Below, piece by piece: positions 54,068 to 62,965 of a stretch of 64,000 nucleotides of DNA; positions within the stretch are counted from its first letter, which is position 1, and every line of letters starts with the position of its first letter. Origin of the DNA: a virus; IMG/VR virus record IMGVR_UViG_3300036715_003541, positions 1 to 64,000 of that record. One strand, written 5' to 3'. The notes beneath the pieces are model-generated. The model searched no databases and had not been told where the DNA came from. It was given only the letters and a program-made list of their open reading frames with translations. Both the position numbers and the translations under genes were made by a program.

Positions 54068-54636
54068 TTTTTCTTTGTTTTTTTAACTTTGGGATTGTTA
54101 GCTTTCAATGCATAAGCTAGTGCTACTGCAATACCATCAGCACGGTCATAGTTTTCGACTTTAAGCTTACTTGCACCTCCCCGTGGCTTGGAGTGCTCCC
54201 AAGGGAATGTAATCCCTAAATGCTCGGAAACAAGGTCTGGCACTTCGGTTTTATCAGGTAGCACCTTTGTTTTTTTTATGGCATGACGTATTGTCATAAC
54301 ATTTAATAATTCAACTGTTGCTCCATTGTGAGCGTTTAACCAATCATGACAAATTAAACCAATTGTTCTATTAAATACAGACAAGGCAATAATTGTTTTT
54401 GCAGTGCTTTTACCCTTCATAAATTGAATAATATCTTCAATGATAACTTTATCAGGATTGTATTTTTCTAATATTGTTAACACCCATTTTCGTAAAGCTA
54501 CTAACTTTTCAAAGACAGATCCTTTTTTTAAAGGCTTGTAATAACCAGAATCAATATATGTTATTTTTGAATCTTTATTTTTAATTACTGACCAACCAAC
54601 TGTATTTGTAGATACGTCAAAACCTGCTATAATCAT
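54064..54636 (-). CDS. RuvC-like Holliday junction resolvase, 190 aa
   Basis: RNase H-fold motifs in order are GFDVSTNTVGW (Asp7), VIIEDII (Glu67/Asp68) and a C-terminal DRADGIAVALAY (Asp164/Asp167). They match the acidic tetrad of RuvC and phage resolvases that cut branched recombination intermediates. The basic tail (KKTKKK) probably binds DNA. Its place in the RecA/SSB/primase region fits recombination-dependent replication, or trimming of branched DNA before packaging. The gene overlaps DnaJ by 4 nt and is followed on its upstream side by the SSB terminator. Confidence 0.8.
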   Translation of the reverse strand: MIIAGFDVSTNTVGWSVIKNKDSKITYIDSGYYKPLKKGSVFEKLVALRKWVLTILEKYNPDKVIIEDIIQFMKGKSTAKTIIALSVFNRTIGLICHDWLNAHNGATVELLNVMTIRHAIKKTKVLPDKTEVPDLVSEHLGITFPWEHSKPRGGASKLKVENYDRADGIAVALAYALKANNPKVKKTKKK

Positions 54637-54661
54637 AATTTATCTATAACAACAAATAAAA

Positions 54662-54691
54662 AAAAGAAGAGCCTTTTAAAGCTCTTCTTTT
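54662..54691 (-). terminator. Rho-independent terminator of the SSB gene
   Basis: AAAAGAAGAGC (54662-54672) pairs with GCTCTTCTTTT (54681-54691) around a short loop. It lies 12 nt past the SSB stop at 54703. Confidence 0.9.
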
Positions 54692-54702
54692 AAATTACAA
54701 TT

Positions 54703-55401
54703 TCAAACTTCTGCTGAAGGAAACTCGTCGTCATCATCACTAATCATTGCTGGTGCTGGTGAAGCGGTTGCGCTTGTTTGGGTAGCAGTTGAACCAGTTA
54801 CTGTTTTTGTTGCTGTCACACCATTAACTTTATCTCGGTAAGTCTTGTGATAAGAAGAAACTTGTTCTGGTGTAAGTGGAATACAACGTTGCTCAATAGC
54901 TTCTTTATCGAATGAATCAACCAATTTCATATCTTCTGGAGTAAGAGGGCGTTTTTCATAAGGCATTACCATGTAATAACCGGATGGACCATCTTCTGGA
55001 TGTACAGTGATTGTAATCTCGTATTTTGTTGGATCACCCCATTTTGAAGCCTGTGCATATTTCTTGATTTGTGAATATAAAACATATCCTGTGTCAAGAA
55101 TTTGAATCTTATTTGCTTTGCGATTGATTACAATCAAATACCATCTTGGTTTTGCTTTATTACCAGCTAAGCATAATGGACAATTGTCTTTATTTCCAGT
55201 GCAACGAATACGTGTACCATATTGCTTGTCACTTTCTTCTTTTACTTGATGGACTAAATATTGCATTGGTTTTGCAACAATGCGAAGATCATTTCCTTCT
55301 TGGCTTTTATCTAATTTTAAGAATAAATCTTTTGCGGACTCACGTTTACCACCAGAGCCACCGCCCTCAGACCAATCGATTTCACCAAATGTTGTTGTCA
55401 T
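54703..55401 (-). CDS. Single-stranded DNA-binding protein (gp32-like), 232 aa
   Basis: The core has the pattern of T4 gp32-type proteins of large phages: LRIVAKPMQYLVHQVKEES near residues 39-57, then TRIRCTGNKDNCPLC with metal-type His51/Cys67/Cys74/Cys77, then WYLIVINRKANKIQILDTGYVL. The C-terminus is a flexible Thr/Ala linker that ends in DDDDEFPSAEV, the acidic tail such proteins use to dock partners. Binding ssDNA during replication and recombination is the inferred role. The gene lies in the recA cluster and is closed by its own terminator. Confidence 0.8.
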   Translation of the reverse strand: MTTTFGEIDWSEGGGSGGKRESAKDLFLKLDKSQEGNDLRIVAKPMQYLVHQVKEESDKQYGTRIRCTGNKDNCPLCLAGNKAKPRWYLIVINRKANKIQILDTGYVLYSQIKKYAQASKWGDPTKYEITITVHPEDGPSGYYMVMPYEKRPLTPEDMKLVDSFDKEAIEQRCIPLTPEQVSSYHKTYRDKVNGVTATKTVTGSTATQTSATASPAPAMISDDDDEFPSAEV

Positions 55402-55461
55402 ATATTTTACCTTTTTGTTAAGTTGCTATCTGCAATCTCTATTTTGTTATAGTTTCGTTGA

Positions 55462-55791
55462 TTATTTTTTATTGCTTGTTTTTTGAAAAGTTACAATTCG
55501 TGTTCCACCAGGCATTTTTTTAAATGATACTGAAACTCTTTTGTTTCTTATTTTATTTACAATTTTATTTAATGTAAACCTAAATGAAATTGGGCTTTGT
55601 GGAACATCAATATTCATCTTTGAAAGTTCACTGACAAGTTGTGTCATTGTTCCTGTAAATGTATTTGATGCTAAATCCACAATTGCTTTTACAATTGCTT
55701 CATGGTTACTGTTAGATGTAACATTATTAGTGGTTTTCTTAATGTTTTTCGGTGTTTTTACAACTTTATTTGTCATTTTTTTTTCTTTCAT
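55462..55791 (-). CDS. Hypothetical protein, 109 aa
   Basis: The basic N-terminus (KEKKMTNKVVKTPKNIKKTTNN) precedes a compact alpha/beta region with VDLASNTFTGTMTQLVSELSKM and RFTLNKIVNKIRNKRVSVSFKKMPGGTRIVTF. The second half reads like a winged helix: a helix followed by a beta hairpin with an exposed basic wing (KKMPGGTRIV). DNA binding is plausible. It overlaps the 100-aa gene as ATGA at 55788-55791, with an internal ATG at 55776 as an alternative start. It is in the recA cluster. No family name is claimed. Confidence 0.55.
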   Translation of the reverse strand: MKEKKMTNKVVKTPKNIKKTTNNVTSNSNHEAIVKAIVDLASNTFTGTMTQLVSELSKMNIDVPQSPISFRFTLNKIVNKIRNKRVSVSFKKMPGGTRIVTFQKTSNKK

Positions 55792-56090
55792 TTGCCACTT
55801 TTTACATAAGCCAAATTTTGTATATAATCAACTTTCCTTGATGGAAGAATGATATCAACAGTCTTTGTTGGGTCTAAAAATAATGTGTAATTTTCTCTTA
55901 TGTAATCATCTGTATTTGTCGTTGTGTCTGGTATAAAGACACCTTTTGTTTCGATGAAATCAGGAAAAAAAGAAGGTTTACCTATTGATAAAAAGAATGT
56001 GTAATCGCTAAACATAATTAAGAAAACTGGCTTATTAGGTAGTGGAAACCTAGTTACTTCTCTTACTTCAGGAATATACGCATCAGACAT
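55788..56090 (-). CDS. Hypothetical protein, 100 aa
   Basis: A small beta-rich protein (RFPLPNKPVFLIMFSDYTFFLSIG, FFPDFIETKGVFIPD) ending with a basic helix (DIILPSRKVDYIQNLAYVKSGK). No motif or family is recognised. The start overlaps the recA stop by 8 nt and its stop overlaps the next gene by 4 nt, so it is surely translated with recA. A role in recombination or replication is only suggested by its location. Confidence 0.52.
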   Translation of the reverse strand: MSDAYIPEVREVTRFPLPNKPVFLIMFSDYTFFLSIGKPSFFPDFIETKGVFIPDTTTNTDDYIRENYTLFLDPTKTVDIILPSRKVDYIQNLAYVKSGK

Positions 56091-57246
56091 TTTTTACCTT
56101 CTTGGTCTTAGACACTAAACCCTCCAACAGATCGTCTTCTGGCTTCTCTATAACTGGTTGTGGCAGCCTTTTATTGTTCTTATTATCACGTGCTATTGCA
56201 ATTTCTTCAGTTAATTCTTTTGCCAATGCAGGATCTGATTTAATTCCTTCTTGAAATTTCGCCAATCCAACCCACTTTTGATCCTTGTATTCATGAGTTA
56301 CAGATGATGGTTTTTTAACCACATCATATTCAACTGCTAATTCTGCAATTTCTTCATGAATATCTACAATACCAATATTAAAGTTTACCTTAAACTCACA
56401 TTTGCGTGGATGTGGTCCGAATTTACTTTTCTCAATTGTTGCACGGATTGTGTGACCAATTTTATTATCTTTTTCATCCAAAATTTGTGCATCTTTACGC
56501 ATCACGGATTCAAAATAAATATTTGCACTTAAAGAATGATTGTATGTGTTTCCACCTGTAAATGTATGGTCAGGACCATACATATCCATAGAATCTTTTT
56601 TGTGATTGATAACAATGAATGGAATATCTGCTTTACCAACCTCAAGAATAAGCTTCCTGAATGTTGGAGTAAGGAATCTTGAAAGAAGACTCATATTCAT
56701 TTTACCAATTGCAGATGTATCTTCACCTGGTGGAATGATAGCCCCCAAAGAGTCAAGTACAATAAGATTTACATTGATTTCTTTTTTGCAAATCTTATCC
56801 AATAAACCTTCTTTAGATTTACCTTTTAATACGTGTGATTTTGCATCTTCTTTTGGAACACCTAAAAGCATCTCAAAACATCGACGACCATTTGCTGCTT
56901 GTTCTTTTTCAACAACAATAATTCGACTAATATCACAACCCAATTCCATTGCCCACTTTTCAGAGAATGTACCCTCTGCATCAATAAAAACCTGATAAGA
57001 CTCAGGATCTTGTGCTTGAGCATTTTTGATAGCAATAATCGCCATCAATGTTTTACCAGATCCACCCGATCCATAAAATTGGATAATTCTACCTTTTGGT
57101 AAGCCACCACATGATAATGCGTCATCAAGTAATAAAGAACCTGTTGGTACAACTTCTATTTTTTTATTTTCTGAGGCTATGTAGTAGCCTAGTTCACCTT
57201 CAGCTTCTGCGTATGATTCAAAAAATGATTTGAATTTATTTGACAT
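56083..57246 (-). CDS. recA: RecA recombinase
   Basis: A 387-aa RecA-type recombinase. Walker A is GSGGSGKT (residues 59-66), preceded by the LSCGGLPKGRIIQFYG segment. The catalytic Glu lies in IDAEGT (about 91) and Walker B is LIVLDSLGA (161-169). The L2-region segment (NHKKDSMDMYGPDHTFTGGNTYNHSLSANI) matches RecA/UvsX. The C-terminal 60 residues are charged. It forms filaments on ssDNA and starts strand invasion. It is flanked by an uncharacterised coiled-coil gene upstream and small genes downstream, all in one cluster. Confidence 0.95.
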   Translation of the reverse strand: MSNKFKSFFESYAEAEGELGYYIASENKKIEVVPTGSLLLDDALSCGGLPKGRIIQFYGSGGSGKTLMAIIAIKNAQAQDPESYQVFIDAEGTFSEKWAMELGCDISRIIVVEKEQAANGRRCFEMLLGVPKEDAKSHVLKGKSKEGLLDKICKKEINVNLIVLDSLGAIIPPGEDTSAIGKMNMSLLSRFLTPTFRKLILEVGKADIPFIVINHKKDSMDMYGPDHTFTGGNTYNHSLSANIYFESVMRKDAQILDEKDNKIGHTIRATIEKSKFGPHPRKCEFKVNFNIGIVDIHEEIAELAVEYDVVKKPSSVTHEYKDQKWVGLAKFQEGIKSDPALAKELTEEIAIARDNKNNKRLPQPVIEKPEDDLLEGLVSKTKKVKNV

Positions 57247-57264
57247 GTTTTTCCTATTTTATAA

Positions 57265-57741
57265 TCACCACCCACCAGTATCTACTGGTGAGTGACCTAA
57301 TATTGTTTTTCTTAAACCTTGTGTAATATCTTTTGCATGATGATGATATTTGATAATTATATCATATTTTTTCTCTAATAATGCTTTAGCGCCTTTTGCT
57401 CTGGCTAAGGTTTCCTGCAAAGCCACAACATCTGGATCTGATTCTGAAGCGTATTTCCTCATATCTGCTGTTACTTTACTTCCAGGATCATATTCCAAAG
57501 CAACTTTGTTTTTTAATGAAGATACTTTTGACTCTAACATAGAAGTTGTTTTAACAATTCTACTTAGATATTCAGATAAAAGATCTGCAGCACGTAATGT
57601 TTTTACTTGAACCATTTCCGCATGAGGAATATCTGATAATTGATCCGATGCTAAATGTTGTAAAATTTCTTGAATTTCAGTTAAATCAAAGTCGGAGAAT
57701 TTATCTTCACCCGAACCCATAATATCATTTATTGTTACCAT
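57265..57741 (-). CDS. Coiled-coil protein next to recA, possible UvsY-type mediator, 158 aa
   Basis: A helical protein with long heptad-like stretches (ESKVSSLKNKVALEY, LARAKGAKALLEKKYDII) and a C-terminal KYHHHAKDITQGLRKTI segment. A KY--I---H---KDI pattern reminds me of phage recombination mediators such as UvsY, which load recombinases on SSB-coated DNA, but the identity is weak. It is 18 nt upstream of recA in the same orientation, which supports the functional link. It is preceded by a terminator at 57748-57776. Confidence 0.4.
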   Translation of the reverse strand: MVTINDIMGSGEDKFSDFDLTEIQEILQHLASDQLSDIPHAEMVQVKTLRAADLLSEYLSRIVKTTSMLESKVSSLKNKVALEYDPGSKVTADMRKYASESDPDVVALQETLARAKGAKALLEKKYDIIIKYHHHAKDITQGLRKTILGHSPVDTGGW

Positions 57742-57747
57742 AAAAAT

Positions 57748-57776
57748 GCCTCTACAGATTATATATCCGTAGAGGC
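57748..57776 (-). terminator. Rho-independent terminator
   Basis: GCCTCTAC (57748-57755) pairs with GTAGAGGC (57769-57776), with GAT/ATC pairs within the loop, followed on the minus strand by ATTTTTATGG. It ends the 109-aa transcript. Confidence 0.85.
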
Positions 57777-57783
57777 TGTTTCA

Positions 57784-58113
57784 TTATTTTAACTTTTCAT
57801 CTAAGAGCTTTATTTTCTCATCCAACATAATCATCTTTTGATTTACTTTATCCGATAATTCTTTTATTGTATTATACATAATTCTTGTATGCTGATGCTG
57901 AAAAATACTTATAATAAAAAAAGTTATTTCGTAAGAAATGAAATTCTTAGATGGTGGCTTTATAAATAAAATAATACCATTATCATCAGACTCAAATAAA
58001 TCTTCAAATAAAACAGAACCACCATGAACTTCATAAGATTTGCATAACTTATTGTAAATATTAAATTCATCATCTGTAATATCTACTTTTTTATTATCAA
58101 TTATTCTAATCAT
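57784..58113 (-). CDS. Hypothetical protein, 109 aa
   Basis: A compact protein whose N-terminal two-thirds reads as alpha/beta (KKVDITDDEFNIYNKLCKSY, VLFEDLFESDDNGIILFIKPPSKN) and whose C-terminal third is a coiled-coil-like helix (LSDKVNQKMIMLDEKIKLLDEKLK). The DNGIILFIKPPS segment resembles DNGICVLVDYFI of the gene at 58885-59400, so the two may share a small domain. The start overlaps the 234-aa gene by one base. No known family is recognised. Confidence 0.5.
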   Translation of the reverse strand: MIRIIDNKKVDITDDEFNIYNKLCKSYEVHGGSVLFEDLFESDDNGIILFIKPPSKNFISYEITFFIISIFQHQHTRIMYNTIKELSDKVNQKMIMLDEKIKLLDEKLK

Positions 58114-58817
58114 TACGCTCTCCTAAATCCACCACCAGAACCGTTTAATGCATTTTTTGCTTGCTTTCTTTTTTGCTTTTCTCTTGCATGGAAGATTTTT
58201 ACCGCAGCATCATCTGGTAATGTTTTTGTAGATGCCCTCTTCGCCAAAGCATATGCCAACGGATGAATCTCATTTCCATAATCTTCATCCTCATCCTCAT
58301 AGTCTTCGCCATTGTCTTCGCCATTATCTTCACCGCCATATTGGTTATTGAATAATTTATTCAATGATTTGGCATCTGTGAAGCCTTTAGGGATAGCATC
58401 TCCTGTTGGAGCAAGTAAGAGACTTTCTTCTGACTCACCTTTTTTAAATTTATCTGCTATTTCTTTTAGTTTTGATTGCTTTGTCATCACACCTGCATGT
58501 TGCTTATCCATGAATTTATTGAAAGACTCAGAAGGTTGATCGGATGAATCCGATGAATCTCTTTTGGGTTTTGCTTTTTTGGCGTATGACTCAAGTTCTT
58601 CTGTTGTTAAAACATGCAGCTTTAAATTGGATGTTATCCAATCTTTAATTTCAATTTCATACGTTTCGTAGTATTGTGAATGAATTGCGTTTAAACCAGC
58701 TAAACATGTTTTTAATTCAACACTCATGATCTCTCCACCACAAGATGGACAAATATTTGAATCAATTGCATACTTCCATTTTGGGTCAACTATACTTTGA
58801 CAAGATTTACATTGCAT
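58113..58817 (-). CDS. Zinc-ribbon protein with a charged C-terminal region, 234 aa
   Basis: From ATG 58817 the protein opens with a zinc ribbon (CKSCQSIV, CPSCGGE, residues 3-27). A helical region (FVTLKTCLAGL-type; ITSNLKLHVLTTEELESYAKK) and an acidic stretch (EDNGEDNGEDYEDEDEDYG) follow, and the C-terminus is basic (AREKQKRKQAKNAL). A K-x-A-type site, AKRASTKT, lies near the end. ATG 58817 is chosen because the longer start at 58862 would lie on the far side of the terminator hairpin at 58823-58850. Function is unknown; a nucleic acid binding role fits the zinc ribbon. Confidence 0.55.
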   Translation of the reverse strand: MQCKSCQSIVDPKWKYAIDSNICPSCGGEIMSVELKTCLAGLNAIHSQYYETYEIEIKDWITSNLKLHVLTTEELESYAKKAKPKRDSSDSSDQPSESFNKFMDKQHAGVMTKQSKLKEIADKFKKGESEESLLLAPTGDAIPKGFTDAKSLNKLFNNQYGGEDNGEDNGEDYEDEDEDYGNEIHPLAYALAKRASTKTLPDDAAVKIFHAREKQKRKQAKNALNGSGGGFRRA

Positions 58818-58822
58818 AATAT

Positions 58823-58850
58823 AAAAAACAGGCTTGAGCGCCTGTTTTTT
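58823..58850 (-). terminator. Rho-independent terminator
   Basis: AAAAAACAGGC-TTGAGC-GCCTGTTTTTT is an 11-bp stem with A/T tracts, lying between the 171-aa gene (stop 58885) and the start of the zinc-ribbon gene at 58817. Confidence 0.9.
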
Positions 58851-58884
58851 ATATATCATCACTTTTATCTTCAGATTATTTTAT

Positions 58885-59400
58885 TTACTCTCTTAATAAT
58901 GGTTCATGGAAAGATGTTCTTCGTGGCATATAATGCTCTGGCACATTATCTATATGCAAAATCGTAGCATCAAAAGAACCACCAATAAAATAATCAACAA
59001 GCACACAGATACCATTATCTGATATTTCTAATAAATCGTACATTGATATACTTCTAGATAAGTAATCATCTACTAATTTTTGTGATGTTCTAACACGAAG
59101 CATACGCATTGAATCATTGTCTTCTTCACAATATTTTTCAATAAATAAGTTACCATACTCATCACCAAGCAATGTTAAAATAGGACCTTGTAGATATTCT
59201 AGATCTTCAATTACATCTGGTAACTTTACATTTGGATAAGGTATTCCTTCTTTTTTTGAAAGTTTAGGTCTACCATTTGGAGGCGTAGGTTTATCACTTG
59301 CTTGTATTTCTTCGCCTGTTTTTAATAAGGATAGAACATCTATATATCTATGGTAAATAAATATAAATAATATTTTAATCCATGAAAGAATCTTCGTCAT
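58885..59400 (-). CDS. Hypothetical protein, 171 aa, start uncertain
   Basis: The reading frame from ATG 59400 overlaps the end of dnaE by 26 nt and begins with a hydrophobic stretch (ILSWIKILFIFIYH). The well-formed part begins near YIDVLSLLKTG. The body (VIEDLEYLQGPILTLLGDEYGNLFIEKYC) and C-terminus (DLLEISDNGICVLVDYFIGGSFDATILHI) look like a normal alpha/beta protein. No ATG, GTG or TTG lies between the hydrophobic start and the body, so the N-terminus is uncertain. Function is unknown; the location right after dnaE suggests a replication gene. Confidence 0.5.
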   Translation of the reverse strand: MTKILSWIKILFIFIYHRYIDVLSLLKTGEEIQASDKPTPPNGRPKLSKKEGIPYPNVKLPDVIEDLEYLQGPILTLLGDEYGNLFIEKYCEEDNDSMRMLRVRTSQKLVDDYLSRSISMYDLLEISDNGICVLVDYFIGGSFDATILHIDNVPEHYMPRRTSFHEPLLRE

Positions 59401-62400
59401 CTTCAACCAATCCTTCATTAATAAGTTCATCCTCAATAGAATCTAAATCACTTGAATTAGATTTGTTTGTTTTTAAGCTGACTTTTTTATGAGCCAATTC
59501 TTCTTTAGATGGAATTGGTGGTATTGGTAATACATCATAAATGCCATTCAAAATAAGCCCCATTGTTTCGTTATACACATTTACAGTGCAGTAACTTTTA
59601 ACAGCCACACCAGACTCTACTTTTATATCTTTCTTAATAAATGCATTAAGTAATTTTTCCCAATCATCTGGGAAAACTGTTAAGTCTATTGTTTCATTAT
59701 TCTTGTCTTCAACCATACATTTAGCCATTGTTCGACCAAAGTATTTAGAATCTTCTTTCTTAATCTTAAATGCAAAGAAATCTCTTAAAATAAAATGAAA
59801 TGGATCAACAGGATACTTATCCCTCATTTTCTTTATATCAGCAATTGTTTTATGCTGAGGCTTAAATAAAACAGAATATCCATCTTTTGTTGGGCAAGAA
59901 AAAGCCTCACCAATAAATTTAGTTTCTAAAGCAAACCTTTCTTGAACAGTCCATTCTTTTTCTTTTGGAAATGGATACTCAAATTGCTTTTCTAATGGAT
60001 CATTTTTCTTTAACCAAACTTGTAGCTTTTTACGATAGTCAGATGTATATAAATACATTGTTTTTCTATTCATCTTAAATCTATCAAAACCACCTGAAGC
60101 AATAATTGCTTGTATAGCATTCGCACGAACAGTACGAGAGTTACAGCGACACATAAAATCAAAATAACTTGTAAAAGGTCTGTTTTCAACAATGTTTTTT
60201 ATAGCATCATCACCAACATTTTTTAAACCCTTAAAACCAGTAATTAACTGATTCTTATTATTTATACTATAATTATCTTCTGATTCATTTACATCTGGTG
60301 GTAAAATATTAACGTTTAACTTACGTAACTCATTCTTATATTTCAACACATTCGCATCTGCATCTGGTGCGGAAGAATGACTTTCTTGAATTAAATTCGC
60401 TAACAAAAATTGAATTGGATAATTTGCTTTGTAATAAGCAGTATAATAACTGATCATAGAATACATAATACTATGAGAAATATTAAAACCATAACCACCA
60501 AATGGTAAAACAACTTCATCCCAAATTTTAACAGAAATATCATCAGGTACATTATTCTTTGTAGAGTCATCAATAAATTCTTGGCGCCACTTTAAAGCTT
60601 TTTCTGGATTCTTACCTTTTTCTTTTGTAAGTTTACGTAAACGATCCGCTTCATGCAAAGACCACCCGGCAATATCTTGCGCCAAATACATTAAAGATTC
60701 TTCATACAAACCAAAACCATAGGTTGCTCCAAAAGCCCGATTAAGTCTGGAGTCAATAAGTTTCAATGGTTTCCTGCCATCTCTTGTTGCAATGAAATCT
60801 GTTCTTATTTCTTTTGCAGAAGGACGAGCTAAAGCATTGATATGGCTAATATCTTCAATTGTTTTTGGTTTTATCTTTTTACAAAGTTCAGTTGTTCCAC
60901 CAGATGTCCCCAATTGGAAAACCCCAAGAGTATTACCATCACATAATAATTGATATGTTTTCTCATCATTAAATGGTATGTCATCAATGATTGGAGCTTT
61001 TTGACCTGACTTTTCAATAAGTTCATTTGTCATTGTTAAAATATCTAATGTAGATAATCCTAGTAAGTCCATTTTAACAAGCCCCATTGCCTCTGCATCA
61101 TCTTTTGTTAGCTCAAGGGCAAGTGAGTTGTCTTTATCGTGGCGAAGCGGTACAAGTCCTTTTAAAGACCGTGCGCCTATTACTAAACCAGCAGCATGGG
61201 TTGACCAAGCTCTAATTTTACCAGAAATATCTTTGTATCTAAGAATCTCTGGATACTTTTTACAATACTCAACAAATAAAGGGCATTTTTGATAAGCGGA
61301 TTCTACATTACGAACTTCTTTATCAGAAATACTATCCGCAATTTCATCACCAATTGTAACAGCTTCATCACGGCTTCCACCTAATTCACAAGCACGAGCA
61401 ACGTCTCTTGCATATACTTTTGCTGTAACTGTATTTAAATTGGAAACGTGAGCAACGTTGTTTGAACCATATTTGTTGATAATATATTCTTCAACTTCAT
61501 GACGACGAGAAGTTGCAAAGTCAACGTCAATATCAGGGAATGATGTTTTTTCTTTATTGTGAAAACGAGCAAAGATAAGTTTATATTGAATTGGATCAGC
61601 TTTATGAATGTTGATAAGATAAGCAACCAAACAACCGCCAACAGATCCACGACCAGGACCAACTGGAATGTTCTTTGACTTAGCCCAATTAATATAATCA
61701 GCAACAATCAACATGTAAGATGAAAAGCCATGAAATTCTAATACATCTAGCTCTTCAACCAATCTATCTTCATAAACCTTTTCTTCTTCCTTTGACATTT
61801 CCCTTGAAAGAAATAAGCGGCTTAAACCTAAGTTACATTTATAGCGAAGATAAGATTTATCTTCTGATAATACCTGCACATCACTTGGTTGATTTGATAG
61901 CCATTGCTTATACTCAAAATAATCTTTTTCATCTGATACTGGAAATATTGGCAGTTCTTTACCACTTGGGTTAGAGTGCTTTGGATTTATCCAATCAGGA
62001 TTCTCACACAAATTAGCAAAGTAAACGCTATTATTTACAAATTCAATCGCATCTTCTTTTGGGTAATTTCTAGCAAAAAAGTTAAAAACCTCTTCACCTG
62101 TTTTGAAATAAAAATCAGGATTTGGGAATTTTTTTCTGTAGTTAGAGAATTTATTTTGATGAGAGCCAATAGCTAAAAAAACATCATGTGTTTCATGATC
62201 TTCTTTATTTATGTAATGTGTATTTACAGTTGCAACAATCCTTACATTGTATTTTTTACCTAAATTGTAAATCTGACGATTCAAAAAGTTTTGATCAAAT
62301 GCATTGTAATCATGAATCTCTGGTCTTTTAATATTTGTTGTTTGAACTTCTAAACCAAGATTATCACCAAATAAAGAAATCAAACGCTCCAATGTTTTTT

Positions 62401-62860
62401 CAACATTTTCTTTGTTGTAAGACATTAGGTCTTTTGATAAGATTCCATTACCCGATCCTGTTAAACAAATTAAACCTTCGCTATATTTTTCTAGTAATGA
62501 CCAGTCACAAACAGGAATGGCTTTTTTGTCTGTAAAGATGCCATTTTCAAATGCTTCTTTATTTAATTTCAATAAGTTAGAATATCCAACTTGATTTTTA
62601 GCCAACAATACAATAGACTTTAAAATATCTTCTTTGTTTTTATTATCATCTGTAAAAGATAATTCAACGCCAATAATAAACTTAATGCCTGTATCTTTGT
62701 ACAAATTGTACCCAGACCAAGCACTCGCTAATGAATTTGTATCAGTAATTCCTACTGACTTTTGATCCAATGTCTTTACTTTTTTAAATATTTCCTTAAC
62801 AGTTGATAAGGATGATAATACAGAAAATTCACTATGATTATGAAGTGATACGAATTCCAT
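59375..62860 (-). CDS. dnaE: DNA polymerase III alpha subunit (DnaE type), 1161 aa
   Basis: Full-length C-family replicative polymerase. The PHP domain begins at once (MEFVSLHNHSEFSVL, His7/His9). The polymerase core shows VGPGRGSVGG (about residues 400-409) and PDIDVDF (442-448) with the aspartates of the active site, then a HVSNLNTVTAK-type region and a KMDLLGLSTLDIL segment. The long C-terminal part includes the HhH-like NVGDDAIKNIVENR element. The ATG at 62860 matches DnaE's usual start; GTG 62890 adds ten basic residues. An unusually complete host-like polymerase in a phage suggests the phage replicates with its own catalytic subunit. Confidence 0.92.
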   Translation of the reverse strand: MEFVSLHNHSEFSVLSSLSTVKEIFKKVKTLDQKSVGITDTNSLASAWSGYNLYKDTGIKFIIGVELSFTDDNKNKEDILKSIVLLAKNQVGYSNLLKLNKEAFENGIFTDKKAIPVCDWSLLEKYSEGLICLTGSGNGILSKDLMSYNKENVEKTLERLISLFGDNLGLEVQTTNIKRPEIHDYNAFDQNFLNRQIYNLGKKYNVRIVATVNTHYINKEDHETHDVFLAIGSHQNKFSNYRKKFPNPDFYFKTGEEVFNFFARNYPKEDAIEFVNNSVYFANLCENPDWINPKHSNPSGKELPIFPVSDEKDYFEYKQWLSNQPSDVQVLSEDKSYLRYKCNLGLSRLFLSREMSKEEEKVYEDRLVEELDVLEFHGFSSYMLIVADYINWAKSKNIPVGPGRGSVGGCLVAYLINIHKADPIQYKLIFARFHNKEKTSFPDIDVDFATSRRHEVEEYIINKYGSNNVAHVSNLNTVTAKVYARDVARACELGGSRDEAVTIGDEIADSISDKEVRNVESAYQKCPLFVEYCKKYPEILRYKDISGKIRAWSTHAAGLVIGARSLKGLVPLRHDKDNSLALELTKDDAEAMGLVKMDLLGLSTLDILTMTNELIEKSGQKAPIIDDIPFNDEKTYQLLCDGNTLGVFQLGTSGGTTELCKKIKPKTIEDISHINALARPSAKEIRTDFIATRDGRKPLKLIDSRLNRAFGATYGFGLYEESLMYLAQDIAGWSLHEADRLRKLTKEKGKNPEKALKWRQEFIDDSTKNNVPDDISVKIWDEVVLPFGGYGFNISHSIMYSMISYYTAYYKANYPIQFLLANLIQESHSSAPDADANVLKYKNELRKLNVNILPPDVNESEDNYSINNKNQLITGFKGLKNVGDDAIKNIVENRPFTSYFDFMCRCNSRTVRANAIQAIIASGGFDRFKMNRKTMYLYTSDYRKKLQVWLKKNDPLEKQFEYPFPKEKEWTVQERFALETKFIGEAFSCPTKDGYSVLFKPQHKTIADIKKMRDKYPVDPFHFILRDFFAFKIKKEDSKYFGRTMAKCMVEDKNNETIDLTVFPDDWEKLLNAFIKKDIKVESGVAVKSYCTVNVYNETMGLILNGIYDVLPIPPIPSKEELAHKKVSLKTNKSNSSDLDSIEDELINEGLVEDDEDSFMD

Positions 62861-62905
62861 GTTGTCTTTCTTTACCCTTTTAAAAGCCACTTATATTTCA
62901 AAGCA

Positions 62906-62965
62906 TTACTGACGACGTGCCAGTGCAAGAGCGTTTTTGAACACCAGCTTCCCGTCCAGGGTTCA
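62906..62965 (-). other. GC-rich in-frame continuation after the metalloprotease stop
   Basis: Directly after TGA 62963-62965 the minus strand stays open in frame for 18 codons (TLDGKLVFKNALALARRQ) to TAA 62906-62908. The codons here, and in the last ~13 of the preceding ORF, are much GC-richer than the surrounding DNA (for example CTGGACGGG, CTGGCACGTCGTCAG). It could be readthrough, a nonsense mutation, or the 3' end of an imported gene. I cannot tell. Confidence 0.4.
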
